Shown: positions 11,136-24,930 of the stretch, piece by piece
Layout of the letters: every line of letters begins with the position of its first letter
How positions within the stretch are numbered: position 1 is the stretch's first letter
Assembly (NCBI GenBank): GCA_009763385.1
Contig: CM019825.1
Span: forward strand, 3,782,001-3,846,000
Source: Coix lacryma-jobi var. lacryma-jobi
Taxonomy: Eukaryota; Streptophyta; Magnoliopsida; Poales; Poaceae
Direction: 5' to 3'
DNA: 64,000 bases
Notes under the pieces: model-generated
The model's input: only the letters and a program-made list of their open reading frames with translations
Database searches by the model: none
Told to the model about the DNA's origin: nothing
Made by a program: the position numbers and the translations under genes

Positions 11136-13934
11136 ATGCAGGCCGCCGCCGCGCGCGCCCGCCGCCTCCTCGCGTCCCCGGCGGCCTCGGGGATCCCCGG
11201 AATACTCTCCGGACCGACCCCAGGGCGCGCATCCTGCGCTGAGGGCGTTCTCCTTCACCGTCTCGATGGCGCCCCCGCCTCGCCGTCCTCTCCGCATCAT
11301 GCCAGGGGCTTCTCCTCCTCCTGCTTCGCCTCCCGATCGCCCTGTGAGCTCTCTTATCTCGTACTCCGTATCTATCAAATGTGTGCTCTGTCCCTTGCTT
11401 CCCAGTACGCTGCTCGCGGGTTTGCCTGGCGCTGCATTTCGTCAAACTGGTGCTGGGCGCGGAGTGGCATGCCCACCGTACGGCCTCGAATCTCGAATAC
11501 CTCTCGCCTCTGCCTGGATTTCATTTTTCATATTCTGTCTGGAAATGGTAAAGGTTTCGAGCGGCGGAGATGTTCGGCAGTGCATCATTCTGTCGAACTT
11601 GTGGCTGCGCTTGTGACTATGTGATAGTTTTAGATGCATGTGATCCATTAGTAGGTTCCTTGGGGATAGCTGATGCGTGTGTGGTTTACAGTTGAAGTCG
11701 GGTTTGATGAGAGACAAGTTCGTGGATGGAATGAACATGAGTCGGCTATTGCCTTATGGCACTCTAATTTGCTTCATTTCCTCGTACTGATATATGCTTC
11801 CGTCCCATCACTTCTAACGTTCTGTGGCCTCTTGTCCATCTTGAGCATTTTTTTTTGCTTGCTTTGGATTATATTGAACTTTCCTTAAAGAAAAGAGGGT
11901 GTTGCAAACTCTCTGCAAAGCATCTGAACTAACTGATCTTTAAGTGACTAGCTATTGCAGTGAAATGTTTCACTAATGACCAATTTTTGTCTCATCATTG
12001 ATTAGATAAGTTTTGATTGATTAATCGACGCTTACTATCTTTTTTTTATTGATTTAGGTAACCTCCTATCGCCAGCTATAGCTTCTCAATGGTTGAGTGA
12101 GAAATCAGTACACTATCGCATGACAACAGCGCACTTCTCAACAGAAGCAAGTGACATGGAGCACCCTACAGGTTATCTATTAACTTATTCAGTTTATTCA
12201 AAGAAGGTCCACTATCGAGATAAGTAGCAGCTTTTCCATACCATTGCTAAGTTAGCAACAAAAGGAGCCCTTGCATAGGAGTTATCTAACCAGCAACCAT
12301 TTGCTAACTGGACGTTTCGATGTAGACTCATCAATCTACTTTACCATCTTGCTGGTTATCTTTGTAATATCATTGAATCAAGGTTTTCTCATGCAGTAAC
12401 ATTATTGTAATCCAGAAAATGTAGAGTTTTTTTTTTCTGACCCTAATGCTAATTGAAGTCTACGTATGATCTGCTAATTTGCCCCAGTTGGCTCTTGCTA
12501 GATCCATGATGTGACATTTTCTTTGTGTTTCTGGATGTTTTTATGTGTGTAGAGTTACACATTGTTGCAGATAAATCCAACAAATACAGAGTTATTAAGT
12601 CTCTGAGATATTTGGTTGAATTTTATTATGTATTTCTTTTCATTTGGATTTTTTCTGCATGCTTTCTATAATTATTCATAGAATGGATTTCCTGAAGTTC
12701 AACACTACATTTGTCCATGTCCTTGTTTGCCACAGAAGCTGTAGAGGAGATGTACCAGAAAATGTTGAAATCTGTTGAAGCTGAGACTATGCCTCCAAAT
12801 GCCTGGTTGTGGTCAATGATTGATAGCTGCTCCAATAAGGAGGACATCAAACTTCTTTTTCAAATTTTGCAGAAACTCAGAGTATTTGTAAGTCCCCTTC
12901 ATATTCCTCATACATGTAGAATAATTCATTGTATATTCTGTCTACCAAGTTACAGTACCATTATGAGTGCATATGCGTATTTGTTGGTATCATCATCACT
13001 CTTGTGGTGATGTCTATAAATATCTAATCTTGATCTCTATAGTTATTTTCTTTATTTATTTGCAAAGAAGTGTTCATTCACCTGAGTTAACAGAGTTTCT
13101 ATTACATTTAGCCGTATTGATAAATCTGAACACATGTATGGAATATGGGTATGTGGTCTGGACTCTGGAATTGTGATGTTGACTCAATTATCAACACCCT
13201 TTTAGATTGGTGATGCAGTTTAAGAAAGATAAACGGTGTCTATGCCTCTTCTTTTTATTCCTTGTATTTAGGACTAAGTAGCCTTCTTTCAATGCAATTA
13301 TTGTTCTCTGGAGTCTGGACATAGATGACCAAGTATGTTCTTTCTGTCCTAAATTTTGTTCTGTTACTATAAGCTATCTTAAATCGACGCTTATTATTGT
13401 TCCAGAGACTATCAAATCTTCGCATCAGCGCAAACTTCAATGACCATCTCTGCAGGAAAGTAACTGAGGCTTGTGCTCGTGTTGGCACCATCGACTATGG
13501 TACAATCTCTTTTAAACACCAACGAGATTATTTTATTTATCTGATACGGGATGAGTACATATTTCCATTTTTTAACCATTTCTGTTGAATCTGGTTTCTA
13601 ATGGATTTTGTATGTAGAGATTTAGGATTTCCTGAGAGAAACTTGTGCCTTGCATCTTCATGAAAAAAATGCTGCATCTATTTTTTCTTCTAATGATATG
13701 TTATAGTGAAGGCATTGCTTTTTTCTTATAATCTTTGCATGAGTTATCGAGTTCATTTTTTAAGATGATAATATTAGATAAGGTTGAAATGGTAAAAGAT
13801 ATATGACATCTATTCTGGTTCATAAAGGCATTAACTTTGATGTCGTGTCACTTTTCAGTTCTGTGTATTCTATAATAACTATCACTTAATTAGACTAAAG
13901 AAAAAAAATGTGTCGGTTTCTGTTTGAGGCTCCC

Positions 13935-13965
<31 letters not shown>

Positions 13966-16313
13966 ATCATGACAAAAAAATCAGTAATTCAGTTTGATTA
14001 AGGTAATGTAATGAATGCAGGGTTGAAGGCTTTATGGAAGCACAATGTTTATGGAATAACACCAACAATTGGTTCTGCTCATTATCTACTGGTATTCTGT
14101 TCAAGAAAAAAAACTCTTCTCGTATCCATTTTTTCCTAGTTACTTCGTTATGATTCTCTCCTTCTGCAGAAACTTGCTAAAGAGCAAAACGACACCAAAC
14201 TAATGGAAAACGTAATTCTTGTCCTACTGAGAAATTCCTTACCGCTGCAAGCAGGCACAGCTGATATAGTCTTCAGGTATGTCATTGTCTGTTCTCAGTT
14301 GTCATTTTAACTCCTGTTCAATTTTTTTTAACAATGTTTATATAGGTTCCATTTGTTGTTTTCATATTACTGTGCACCATGACCTAGCCTCGATAAATTG
14401 GATTTCAATGTTTTGTTGCATCATATATTCATATTAGTCCTATATTTTTGCAATATAGTTCAGATTCACATTAGCCTTGTAACAAAATAAATTTTCGAAA
14501 TGTTATTATGATACACTACTAATTAGGTATGTTACTCAATAAGTCAATATTATGTGAATTAAGCAGAAATGGTAATTTCGAGAATTTGTTGGGGTTGTTT
14601 TGTATTTTATTTTTCCTTGATCGTTCTTTCCTTTCAAGATCTCATGCTCCTTTCAATTACTGATTTCATGGATTTATATTGTCTTGTGCAGCATCTGCTA
14701 TAATGCCGATAGATGGGATTTACTCTCAAAATACGCGGAGAGATTTGTTAAGGCAGGTGTCAAACTGCACCGTGCTGCATTTGACATTTGGATGGACTTT
14801 GCTGCCAAAGTTGGTAAGCAGTTTGATTCTTCTTACTGATCTCAGCTACATATGACAGCCGACCTAAACCTAAACCCAGCATTGGAGGTGCATTGCCATT
14901 GCAACTGCAGCCAAAATAGTTAGGGATGAACTGAACATCTTTCATTGCTCATTTCAAGTGGTATGGGCTTGGACCAGAGGCAGTTACCTACTTACCTTAC
15001 CTGCGTGATGAAGTCCAGGAGGGACTGTGATGTTGTTAATTTTATTTGTGAAATAGTTGTTTTTGTTGTTTGCTAGTTAAATCTGACTTTCCATATAACA
15101 TTGTTGTTAATGTATTAAACCATGCTTCTGTAGGGGATTCTCAATCTATTTGGAACATTAATAGTCTAAGAGGCAGGTCTGTCAAACATTTTACTCTTGC
15201 GTCAGGTTTTGCATGTGCAAAGGTAAGTGTTCCTGGAATGGACATTATTACACAAGAAGCAATAAATTACAGTATTTCTTCCTTTTCTTTTATTTTGTGT
15301 CAAATTGAACTAACCGATCTAAATCTGTTCTTCAACGGTCCATGTTAAATTGCAATAACACATTAAGTGATGCTGTAGCATATCGTACTAAGTCATGATA
15401 CATAATTGGTAGTTAGTACTTTAGCCTTTTTGTGGAACATAGCTACATAGGCGCTGTTGGTGATTTGTTCAGTTCGTGTCCACTGCTTCAGATTTCTGTT
15501 CTCAGGCTTGTTATTTATCTTGTTGTAGGGGTCTCTGCTTGATCGGAAGCCAGAAAATGCTGCTGCCATGATTAAACTCCTTTACAAGGTTTGGCACAGG
15601 GTTATTATTTCCATCAGTCCTGTATTACTAAAATACTGGATTTGCTTCATGCCAGCAGCATATTAAAAAAATCCTGGGTAACAGATGTTTTTCCTTGCTC
15701 TGAATATCCTGCTGCATCTATGCTGGCCATGATGCTCAAGAATTTCAAACTCAAGCTATTTTTTGGCATTTTGAATGTTAAAATAATACATGTCGCTATT
15801 TTACAGTATTCTTAAGCTGAAATAGTTTGATAGAGATGGTTTTTTACATATAAAACCTTGAATTGGCGTGTTCACCTGATGAGAATTTATGGTTGGGCGC
15901 AGCATTTGCCTGATCAGAAGAAACCATTTGTGAAAGATGAACTCGAGAAACTTATTGCTGAATGGCCCACCGAGGTGGTAAAAAGGCAGAAGAAAGATAA
16001 TAGGAAGGTGAGATACTTGATCTTTGGTTCGATTCGTCCACAATTAGGCATTTGTTAGTCTTGTATTCCCTAGCCCAGCAGAAGTACACCTTCTCCTTGT
16101 GGCATTACTACTCCGCGTTCCTCGTATCTGTTTGTTATATGCGAACCTGTCTAGTAACAAAATATCCCTGCATCTATCGAATCGATCTATCAGGCGTTGG
16201 AGGAAGCTTTGATCAAGGACATCCCCACGATGGTGGACTGCCTGACAAAGTCCGGCTTCGACATCCCTGTTGATCTGGACAAGCTTGCCACCCCGCAGCT
16301 CCAAGTGGCCTAG
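11136..16313 (+). CDS. PPR-like organellar helical-repeat protein
   Basis: Eleven exons join in phase: 11136-11343, 12058-12171, 12736-12887, 13406-13499, 14021-14091, 14170-14276, 14692-14813, 15134-15222, 15529-15588, 15903-16007, 16194-16313. The product is 413 residues. The N-terminus is rich in Ala, Arg and Ser without acidic residues (MQAAAARARRLLASPAASG), fitting a mitochondrial or plastid presequence. The body has paired amphipathic helices of pentatricopeptide type, for example PNAWLWSMIDSCSNKEDIK and SICYNADRWDLLSKYAERF. The C-terminus is lysine-rich. Short, intron-rich PPR-like proteins of this kind usually act in organellar RNA metabolism or ribosomes. I do not recognise the exact orthologue, so gene structure is much surer than role. 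Confidence 0.82.
13931..13966. repeat. poly-C plus CA microsatellite
   Basis: About 20 C residues followed by about eight CA units within an intron of the PPR-like gene. Its length is likely to be variable and prone to sequencing error. Confidence 0.9.
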
Positions 16314-17189
16314 AAAAAGAAGACCGGCACGGCTCGCCAGATGATGTTACAACTAGAACAGACATTGAGTCTCGAGGAACAGCATGCATTTTGGCACTGA
16401 TGGAAGCAGGCAGGCAGTGCAGCGCGGATTGAGCGCGCAGCCATTTAGATCCCATTTTGCTGTAGCGCTCGCTAAGCTTCTGGAGTGGAGATGCCCGTGC
16501 GTCTAGTTGGCGTGCCTGTTTCTGTTGTGCGTTAACCGTTGAGGATTTGTGATAGATGATTATTGCATGTTTTTTTATTTGTTTATGAGAAGGAAATGCC
16601 ATCGTATCCTGGCATTGTGTTGTTACCGCATTGATTGCTTTGCATCTGTACGTGCTAATCAAACAACAATACATACTTTTAGTTGATATTCAACAGTGCA
16701 GTTGTCAGTAATAATAGAACCAAACCAACGCCTGTGCAGTGTGCAGTGCCTGACGAGCATGCAGGGCAGTGCGGCCGGCCGCTGGCCACTCGTACCTGAA
16801 TTGTGTGACATTCCCTCCGAGAAGAAACGAACAATGCAGGTCACTGATTGGTTTGAGTTGTGATCAACTGTCAATGAACAAACGAACGCCCGGCACAACA
16901 GTTCTTTTAGGATTCTACCCGCCCATTGTAAGGGCCTGTTTGGATCCTATTAGGATTAATAAAATAATTAATCAGCTAAAATTATTTAATTGGGATCCAA
17001 AAAATCTGACTAATAGGGACAATAGATAGTTAATTACTTACTCCCATCCTATAAAAAGTAAATGTAATTCTTACTTTCCGAGAAGCCAAAAACTTTGAAT
17101 GTAATTTTCAACTGACCAAATGACTAGTACACAAATTGACCAAATTGTATTGTCCTAACTTTTCTTTAGGTTAAACCATTTAGCAAGCT
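16314..17189. other. PPR-like gene 3' flank with a MITE fragment
   Basis: Contains the 3' UTR of the PPR-like gene. From 16932 there is a MITE-like start GGGCCTGTTTGGATCC, with an inverse partner GGGATCC at about 16992, but no full right end. No gene seen. Confidence 0.45.
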
Positions 17190-17497
17190 TTATTGATCCG
17201 AGAAAATAGTTACATTGTTTACAAGTAGGTGACGAATAGATGCAGGGGGATCATCTATCCAAACACAAGAGCTTTCCTCTACCATTGCTTGCCTAGCCAG
17301 CTCATGATTACTTTCCCTACTACAGTGGCTAATAGAAATTTCAGCGAGATCCTTCCAGAGCAAACAACATTCATCATATATTGCCGCCGAAGCTGTGGCT
17401 GAGAAAGTGATAAACCTCCACCTAACATTGTATCAACCACCTCCATACAGTCCGCACTGATTGTCCTAGCCATTTTCATTTCATGTGTGGTTTGCAA
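17190..17497 (-). pseudogene. RNase H domain fragment of a LINE-type retroelement
   Basis: Minus-strand remnant of the RVT_3-type RNase H domain common at the C-terminus of plant non-LTR elements. SADCMEVVDTMLGGGLSLS is followed, after a one-base frameshift near 17405, by ATASAAIYDECCLLWKDL and then HCSRESNHELARQAM. It ends with VNNVTIFSDQ and a stop at 17190-17192. No reverse transcriptase is attached, so it is a short decayed 3' fragment. Confidence 0.6.
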
Positions 17498-18327
17498 CTA
17501 AGCACTGTGTAACTGTCATATACCGCCGGTACAGATCTGACCGAGCATCCCTGGTCCAGGAGACAAGGCGTGTGATCCATACAGCTCAGAGGGTGACGGA
17601 AGCCTTGGCAGTTATTGTACTCCTTGGTCTTCGACGAGCTGCAGCCTGCAGGACGAAGTGGACGGCAGCAGGACCGACCCGAACTTCGTGCGGCCCCAAG
17701 GAATTTGCCTCCAAAACGGCTTCCTGCTGCAAGAAGGGCCTCCTTGATTTGCAACTAAAATTTATCATGCTGAAGATTGGACAAGGAAAAAATAGACAAA
17801 AAAAGGTCTGTTACAGATTTGGCAAGCCAAATATACTCAGAGGTAGACAGGTAGTTTAGTTTTGGTAGAAGACCAAATTACATATTTGAATTTTGCGACA
17901 CTTTTGATTCTGTTTGAAGATCTTGTGGATGAAACAAAGGAAAACTGATGATGTGACTGCCAAAATAGCAGGTAAAAAAATATTCAATTGATTGGAAGTA
18001 ATCTATGTAGAGTAACTTGCTAAGTTGACCTACCAGTTCCATTCCTCACTCGAATTAATTAATCTAACATGACATGTTGCTGCTTGTAAGAATGGAAAAG
18101 AGAACCTAATGTACATAATTGACTAATCCAGCTCCCTCTCCAGCCTATACATTGACCGATGTTCGGAAAAAAAAATCCGTACATGAATGGATCCGAGAAA
18201 AAAGAAAACAATTCATTGTTGTAGCTCTTGATTCCGAATCAGATATCCCAGTTTGTTGGAACCACTGCAAAGTATCTTTTTTGGGGGGTGTTGAACACTT
18301 GATTGGCACTAAGCATGACATGATGTA
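17498..18327. other. gap between the LINE fragment and the CDK-like gene
   Basis: No supported gene. The part next to 18328 should be the 3' UTR of the minus-strand kinase. Open frames here have no recognisable domain. Confidence 0.4.
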
Positions 18328-21300
18328 TCATCGAGCACGGGCAGTTGCTGGTTGTTTTGAGCGGCCAGACTTGTGTTTCCGCTTCTGGTTGCCAGCTGCA
18401 GAATCCGCCAATGGTCCGGACCAGGTAGGCACTGCGCTTTTTTCGTAAGGAAATACAGTGCTGAAGGAAGAAGGGTCTGGGGGCTCAAATGATGGTTCCA
18501 TGTGATTCGAACAGCCCAAGGGAAATCCAAGCGCACCATCCTGGTGCGGCGGAGGGAACTTTTCGCTCTTGCTCTTCGCATTTGCATGAGTTATTAACCT
18601 TCTTTTCTGCAGAGAAGAAAAAGAATTGTGTTAGCCAAGAGACTATATTTGGTACCCTTCCAGATGCTATGCAACACGTATATGAAAATAGGTTCATGCC
18701 AATGAACTGCTATGTTGCTCAAATAAACAAGGAATTAACATACATCAATATTTGCTTGCAGTTCGGCGTTTGCCTCTGGAGCTGGAACAGCCCTAGGCCG
18801 ATCCCGTGTCCTTGTCTTCCTTGTTCCATCTCCATTAGCTCTACCACCAGCAGCCCTTAAGCTGTTGTCCATCCAATAAATACGCCAGTCAGCCAAAGAG
18901 CAACCAGAGTGTTAAGATAAAGTGTAGTCAGACAACTGCATCTAACAAGGACAATATACAACAGAAAAGAAGGGAGACAAATTGTTTCATGACTCATCAT
19001 GACATGTAACCAGTATTCCATGATGATGTCTAAGCATTATTCTCAACAAGTTCCCAGAAATCCTGGAATCTTGGCACGACAGCCAAGACTCCCACTTTAG
19101 TATACTCCTAGATCAGTACATGTCCTAGCAGTGGACCAAAGTTACTTTTGAGACAAGAAATAAAATTTTCGTAAGCTGAACACATTTTTGTCATGTTTTG
19201 TCTTCCAGTCATCAGCATGACTGTTGCCCCATGTTTTGCCACCCGTGGAAGATGCGGATGTAGGCAAAGCATCAGCTACAGATTTCACATCACTACGCAT
19301 TGTTTTGCATAGATGACAATATAGAGCATCCACAACAACAAATGCAAGACATAGATAAAAATTTGCGAGTGTTAGGGCAACAAACCGTCTAGCTTCTTCG
19401 TCTCTTCGTTTCGCATCCATCTCTTTGCTTGGCGGGTATTGGGGTAGACTTGAAGGTTCACACGCATAAGGCTCTGTTGCAAAGAACTGCATGTATAGTG
19501 AAAATAAGGGTCTTGCTTTTGAAAAGAATTGTTCACAGTAACAACGCAGAGCACGATATACAAATTACTAACATAAATTCAAATAATACAAGTAATATTG
19601 TATTTAAAAGGAATAACATTTGGACTCAGGTACCAAGGGGCCTTTTCTCAAGTCTGAACTAAATTTTAGGGATCAAGGTGATTTAACTAAATAGAAATAC
19701 CTTGATCAATACGTAGGTAACAATTTTGAGTTGTTATGACTACAAGTCATTATACTTCCATGTCCCGTAAAAAATTGAACTATTGTTGCCCTCTAGAAAA
19801 CCGGAAACACTGAACACCCTTTTTTCAAGGACTAACATAGAGTAATGACCTGTTAGCTAGCTTGTTTATAATCCGTTCCAAAATTCGATTTGAGAAACCT
19901 AGTGATCTATACTTCTATATCCCTGTGAAAATATGGAAAAAAGAACATTTTTTTACAAGGACTAACATGGAGCCTTGCCCTGGTAACTAGCTTCTATGAT
20001 TCTATCTAATCTCTTCTGAAAATTGATTTGAGAAACAAAAGTGATTATTACTGTCAACCTTTGGGTGCTAATATTCCTGGTGAACTAGTATGCTGTCGTT
20101 AATAACATCAGGGAAGATAATTAATCCATAATAAAGCAAAGTCAGTGTTTTCTTTGGTAAAGAAAATAAGAACAGAATGATAATAACTCAGACAACTTAC
20201 ATCACTGTTTAATGCAGAAGTGGCTGTTAACCGATCAGCTGGATCAATTGCAAGTAGTGTCTCGATCAATCGAAGTGCTGTTTGAGGGAAATCTTTGAAT
20301 GTATCCGCTATTCGCCTTTTGTATGGCTGTTGAGGCTTAAATATAGTTGCATGAGGCAACTTTGATTTTTTCCAATATTCTTCCGTCGGAGAGCCACATA
20401 GCTTAAAAATTTTATGCAGCTGTTCCACCTGAAAGACAGACACCCAATCAAAAAAGAAGAAATATCATGGAAAGCGATGGATGAAAATAAAAATTGTGAC
20501 TGAACATATGAACATCACTAAACTGTCTGAATTTTTTTAAAAAAAAAACATTTGCATTTCCAAATTATTTCATTAAATTGTTTGGTGCAAACAATAATTC
20601 AGCATCAGAGCTCTGAAGAAAGGCATGTGATTCAGGGATCAGGATCTACCATGTAACAAAGGTGGCAAGAGACACTAAACAGATAAAGATTTTCAGATTA
20701 TTGATATGTTCTTTATTCCCATGAATCAGGTACAGGTCCGCATTGTCAAAAAAAGTACATTTGTAGTAAAACTATTAACCCTGATAACATGTCCTTTTTA
20801 ATCATCAGAAAGGTCGTTTTTTATATGTTTTGCTCAAAAAAAATATAATATGATATTCATCAACAAGGACATTTTGTATGACACTCAGAGTTTGAATAGG
20901 TTTAGCTATTGCTCAACTATCTAACAAGATAACAAAACCAATATAGCTTGGGTAAGAAATTGAAAAATCAAAGGTTTGCCGCCACATGAGAAGTAGTGCA
21001 GTACTGCAGCAGGATCACAACTAAATAAAATACACTACGATTCCCATTGTAACAAAAATTTCACAGCCTTGGTAAACAGAATCCTTAAATAGCGAGCGCT
21101 GATAACCAGATGGTATTTCAGGGAGGACATAAGGGAACAGTCAAGCATTCTATAGCTAACCTCAGTCCGTCCAGGCATAATAGGCTTTCCAGCCAGCAAT
21201 TCAGCCAGTATACATCCTGCACTCCACAAGTCGATGCCAACTCCATAATCCGTCGCACCCAGCAGCAACTCTGGTGGGCGGTACCAGAGTGTCACCACCC

Positions 21301-22383
21301 GACTCGTCATTGGCTGTTTATGGTTAGGGTCGAAGAAGGATGCCAGACCGAAATCACCAATCTTCAGCACACCGTTGTTGTCCAAAAGCAGATTTGACCC
21401 CTTGATGTCGCGATGTAGCACTCCCCGGTTGTGGCAGTGCTCAAGCCCTGACAACAGCTGATGCACATAGCACTTGACCTGCCCCCATATAAACACCTCA
21501 GTCAGTCACATTTCACATAATTGAGCGCGGTGCTGTGTCAGGCTGTCAGCGGAATGGGATCTTGACCTGGGGCAGAGTGAACTTGATGTCGGGGCTGGCG
21601 GCGAGGCCGGCGAGGTCGTGGACCATGTAGTCGAAGACGAGGTAAAGGCTGCAGGACATGCGCGAGGTGACGAGCCCGTCGAGCTTGATGACATTGGGGT
21701 GGTCGAGGCGGCGCAGGATGAGGATCTCGCGCGCCATGAACCGCACGCTCTCGGGCTCCAGGTTGTCGAAGCGCACCTTCTTGAGCGCCACGATCTTGCC
21801 GCTCCGCGAGTCCCGCGCCTTGTACACATTGCTGTACGTGCCCTGGCCGATCTGCGAGAGAGGGAGAGAGGAGAGGAAGAGGGAGAGGGTGAGGGGGAGA
21901 GAAAAAAAAGATGCAATTTTTTCACCTCGGCGTTCGCGCTGCACGGATCACGGAGGTAGGGAGGCGGAGGAAAGGGCGCACCTTGTCGATCTTCTCGAAG
22001 GAGTCGGCGCGGCGAGGGGTCCAGCCATCGATGGCCTCGCCGGCGACTGCGGAGAGCCAGGCGGGCCAGCCGGCGGCGACCTGCTCGCCGCGCGCCTTGT
22101 TGGCGAAGCTCCCGCCCAGGCGCACCTCGGCGTGCGCCGCCGCAGCTGCGGAGCGCGACGACCGCGACCGCCGCTCCCGCTTGACCTTCTCGGGCTTCTC
22201 GGCCGCCTGCTGCTCCGGCGCCGCGGCGTCCGCAGGCGGCGCGGCGGCGGCGGCGGCGGCGTCGGAGGAATCGACCCCCTCCTTGTGTGGCTGGGAGGCC
22301 GCGGGCTGGTCCCGGCGGCGGGAGGAGGTGGCGGCGGCGGGCGCGGGGCTGGAGGTGGTGGGGCGGCCGTGCACGCAGCCCAT
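18328..22383 (-). CDS. CDK-like Ser/Thr kinase (At1g54610-type)
   Basis: CDC2-related kinase of the plant CDK-like group. Exons, 5' to 3' on the minus strand: 22383-21982, 21851-21567, 21478-21161, 20428-20201, 19486-19386, 18861-18744, 18606-18328, giving 576 residues in perfect phase. MGCVHGRP is a likely N-myristoylation site, followed by a low-complexity tail with a basic KVKRERRSRSSRS patch. The kinase has the P-loop IGQGTYSNVYKA (from residue 135), VALKK (Lys158), a PESVRFMAREI C-helix in place of PSTAIRE, HRDIKGSN (Asp253), DFG and WYRPPELLLG. The C-terminal extension contains EEARRLRAAGGRANGDG and SKSEKFPPPHQD, family hallmarks. Expected substrates are Ser/Thr-Pro proteins. The gene lies tail to tail with the PPR-like gene. 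Confidence 0.93.
19820..20046. repeat. diverged tandem duplication in a CDK-like gene intron
   Basis: CAAGGACTAACATAGAG (from about 19827) with the following ~75 bases, ending GATTTGAGAAAC, recurs from about 19958 as CAAGGACTAACATGGAG, ending GATTTGAGAAAC. The spacing is about 130 bases and the copies are clearly diverged. Confidence 0.65.
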
Positions 22384-23790
22384 GGCCGGCCGTGGGGGCG
22401 CTGGTCACCGGCGGCGGTGCATGGGCCGGGCCGGGCCGGGCGCGCGAAGCTTCGGCGCAGGAGGGAGGTCCGGCCGCGATCCGGAGGCGGCGGCGCGGGG
22501 AGGGAGGCAGGCGGGCGGGCGGGCGGGTGGGAAGCGGAAGGCGGGGTTGGAGGTGGTGGTGGTGGTGGGGGCGAGTAAAGTAAAGCTTGGGCGAGTGAGG
22601 GGACGACGGCACGGGCACGGGGCTGGTGGGCAGTGGAAACGGAACGGGACGGAACGGAATGCTTTGACTCTGACGGGTCTCACCACATGCTGTCCTCTTC
22701 TTCGTCGTCGTCGTCGACGTGCCAGGGCCCAGGAGGAGGCACAAATTCAGCAAGGACGGGAGGGCAATTTACTTGTAGTAGGGATCAGAAACTGAAAATT
22801 TGTTACTTATGGGACTTGCTATTTTTTATTTAGGTGGGTGAATTTTCGAACAACCTAATCTTTAAACAGCTTCAATGTGGATGCATCCAACATAAGTATA
22901 AATTGTTCCGTCCTTGCTGATGCATCATAAAGGACGTTCTATCATCATACATTTAGGTGGTAATTTAGCTGATGCATCCAAACAAGACCAAAGTTTAGAT
23001 GCTGCATCCAAACGGGGCTTAGTATAAATGTATGATGATGGACAAATTCAATGTTGAAAAAAAGAGGTTGCATGCTAATTCAACATCTAGGGGGGAAGTG
23101 CTATTTTTTGTACGTGTTTTTCTTATTAGATGGAGTGATGATGATTTGTTTAGGTAGCTTTTGTGCACGCTTCTTCTCTTTTCTTTTCCTTTTTTCCCCT
23201 ATAATATATACTCGTACTCCATGTTGGGCTCTTGCCTCTTGAGTCTTGAGATGTGTTTTCTTTATATTTCCCTAGGGATGTGACCACAGCCATGAAAAGA
23301 ATGAAAAAAAAAGCCGAGGGGCAGGGGCACTGGAGGGCCCTTGGGGTTTTGTCTCATGGGGGAACGAAGGAAGGAGACACAGGCAGACAGGGTGCCTATA
23401 ATGCATTATTATGATGCATGCATGGGGGATTATCAAACTGCAAAGGGAACAAACAAAAGGGCAATAACAAGCAGGGCTATGTATGTACGTGCTTTTTCAA
23501 TCACATGCCCTCTCTTTTCAACAGAAAACTGGGATCAAAGCCCTTTTCCACGTAAAACTGAAGAAGAACTTATCATCTTCTATATGTTGTTGTTGTTGTG
23601 TGTATGTGCTAACTCTGATGAATGTCATCATTTCTTGGTGAATCATGGAGAGGAGAGCTGAATGAAAGCCTGAAAGCAAACGCTAATCCCCCCTTTGACA
23701 CGCAACAGTCGCTCTCGAGACAAATATGTTTATTGACGACAACGAAAGAGGATGCCAACTGACCCGACAACAGAAAAAATTCATGTTTTA
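22384..23790 (-). promoter_or_regulatory. upstream region of the CDK-like gene
   Basis: GC-rich just before the ATG, with GGC and GGT runs (22497-22570) and a CGT triplet run near 22704. Farther out, 22940-23040 holds an inverted pair ATCATCATACATTTA / TAAATGTATGATGAT that looks like an old MITE. No gene seen. Promoter role inferred from position. Confidence 0.4.
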
Positions 23791-23990
23791 GGGTGGGTTT
23801 AGTTGGAAGAATTTTGGGTGTAAAGTTCCTGTAGCACTTTCGTTGTTATTTGACAAACTTTGTCTAAATATGGACCAACTAGACTCAAAAGATTTGTCTC
23901 GACATTTACAAACAAATTGTGCAATTAGTTATTTTTTTACCTACATTTAATATTCCATACATGCGTTTAAAGATTCGATGTGATGGGAAA
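23791..23990. mobile_element. degenerate Tourist-like MITE
   Basis: Starts GGGTGGGTTTAGTTGG after TTA. It shares a long run with the element at 24634 (GTTATTTGACAAACTTTGTC, then ATATGGAC, AGATTTGTCTCGACAT, TTAGTTATTTTTTTAC). The right terminal repeat is lost. Confidence 0.6.
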
Positions 23991-24633
23991 ACATGCAATT
24001 CTCGCTTATCGAGAAGTCAAACATTTCAAACTTTGACCAAAATTATATAAAAAAGTACTAACATTCTTGATACAAAAATTATACCATTAGATTAGTAATA
24101 GAATATATTTTCATAATAATTTTATTTAATGACATAAATACTTATACTTTTAATTATAATCTTGGTCAAAGTTGAATAAATTTGACTGACACGGATCCCA
24201 TAATGTGCCTATTTGCCAGAAAGATCCAAGAGAAAACGACGAGCAGCAGAAGGTCACCAACTCTGCAACTCGCCATGTCCATGATGTCTCTCTTTCTGAA
24301 ACTTTGTCATGGGTGAATCCCGAGGAGGGGATGGGGAGAGATGCCTTGGAAGAGACGGACATGTCCGGCAGCTTGGGGTCGCTCGGCCATTGGAGCACGG
24401 AGCCGGCCCTCGACGCCGGGGAACACCACCCATTCGTCCGCCGGGCTGCTTGCTGCTGCTACTGCTGCACATCGTTACGTTGCACTGCATTTGCACAGGA
24501 GGTAGGAGGAACACGGCGCCTGAATCCAAGGAATGGCCTGCCCCGGCTGCCTAGATGCATGTGCCGGTGATTGTTTTTTCTTCTTCTTCTTTTTTGATTT
24601 TGAAGAAGAAATGTTAAAAGCATGAATAGCTTA

Positions 24634-24865
24634 GGCCTTGTTTAGATGAAAAAATTTTGCAAAATTTTTTCCTGTAGCGTTTTTGTTGTTATTTGACAAA
24701 CTTTGTCCAAATATGGACTACGTAGACTCCAAAGATTTGTCTCGACATGTACATACTAAAAAAATATAATTAGTTATTTTTTTACATACATTTAATGCTC
24801 AATGCATACGTCCGAACATTGATGTGATGAAAAATTTTGGAAAATAGGGGGAACTAAACAAGGCC
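24634..24865. mobile_element. Tourist-like (PIF/Harbinger) MITE
   Basis: Ends GGCCTTGTTTAG and CTAAACAAGGCC are perfect inverses, flanked by TTA duplications at 24631-24633 and 24866-24868. It is 232 bases, AT-rich and non-coding. Confidence 0.88.
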
Positions 24866-24930
24866 TTAGTACCAGTCTCGTATCCAAACAGGAGGGTTAA
24901 TATAGGTAAGTTAAGTTTTAGCTAAATATT

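Noticed and set aside
18119..18448. Plus-strand open frame overlapping the kinase 3' end
   Set aside because: It overlaps the well-supported last exon of the minus-strand CDK-like gene, starts without context and shows no domain.
21506..22753. Long open frames on both strands over the first CDK-like exons
   Set aside because: They are GC-driven shadow frames; only the spliced minus-strand frame gives an intact kinase.
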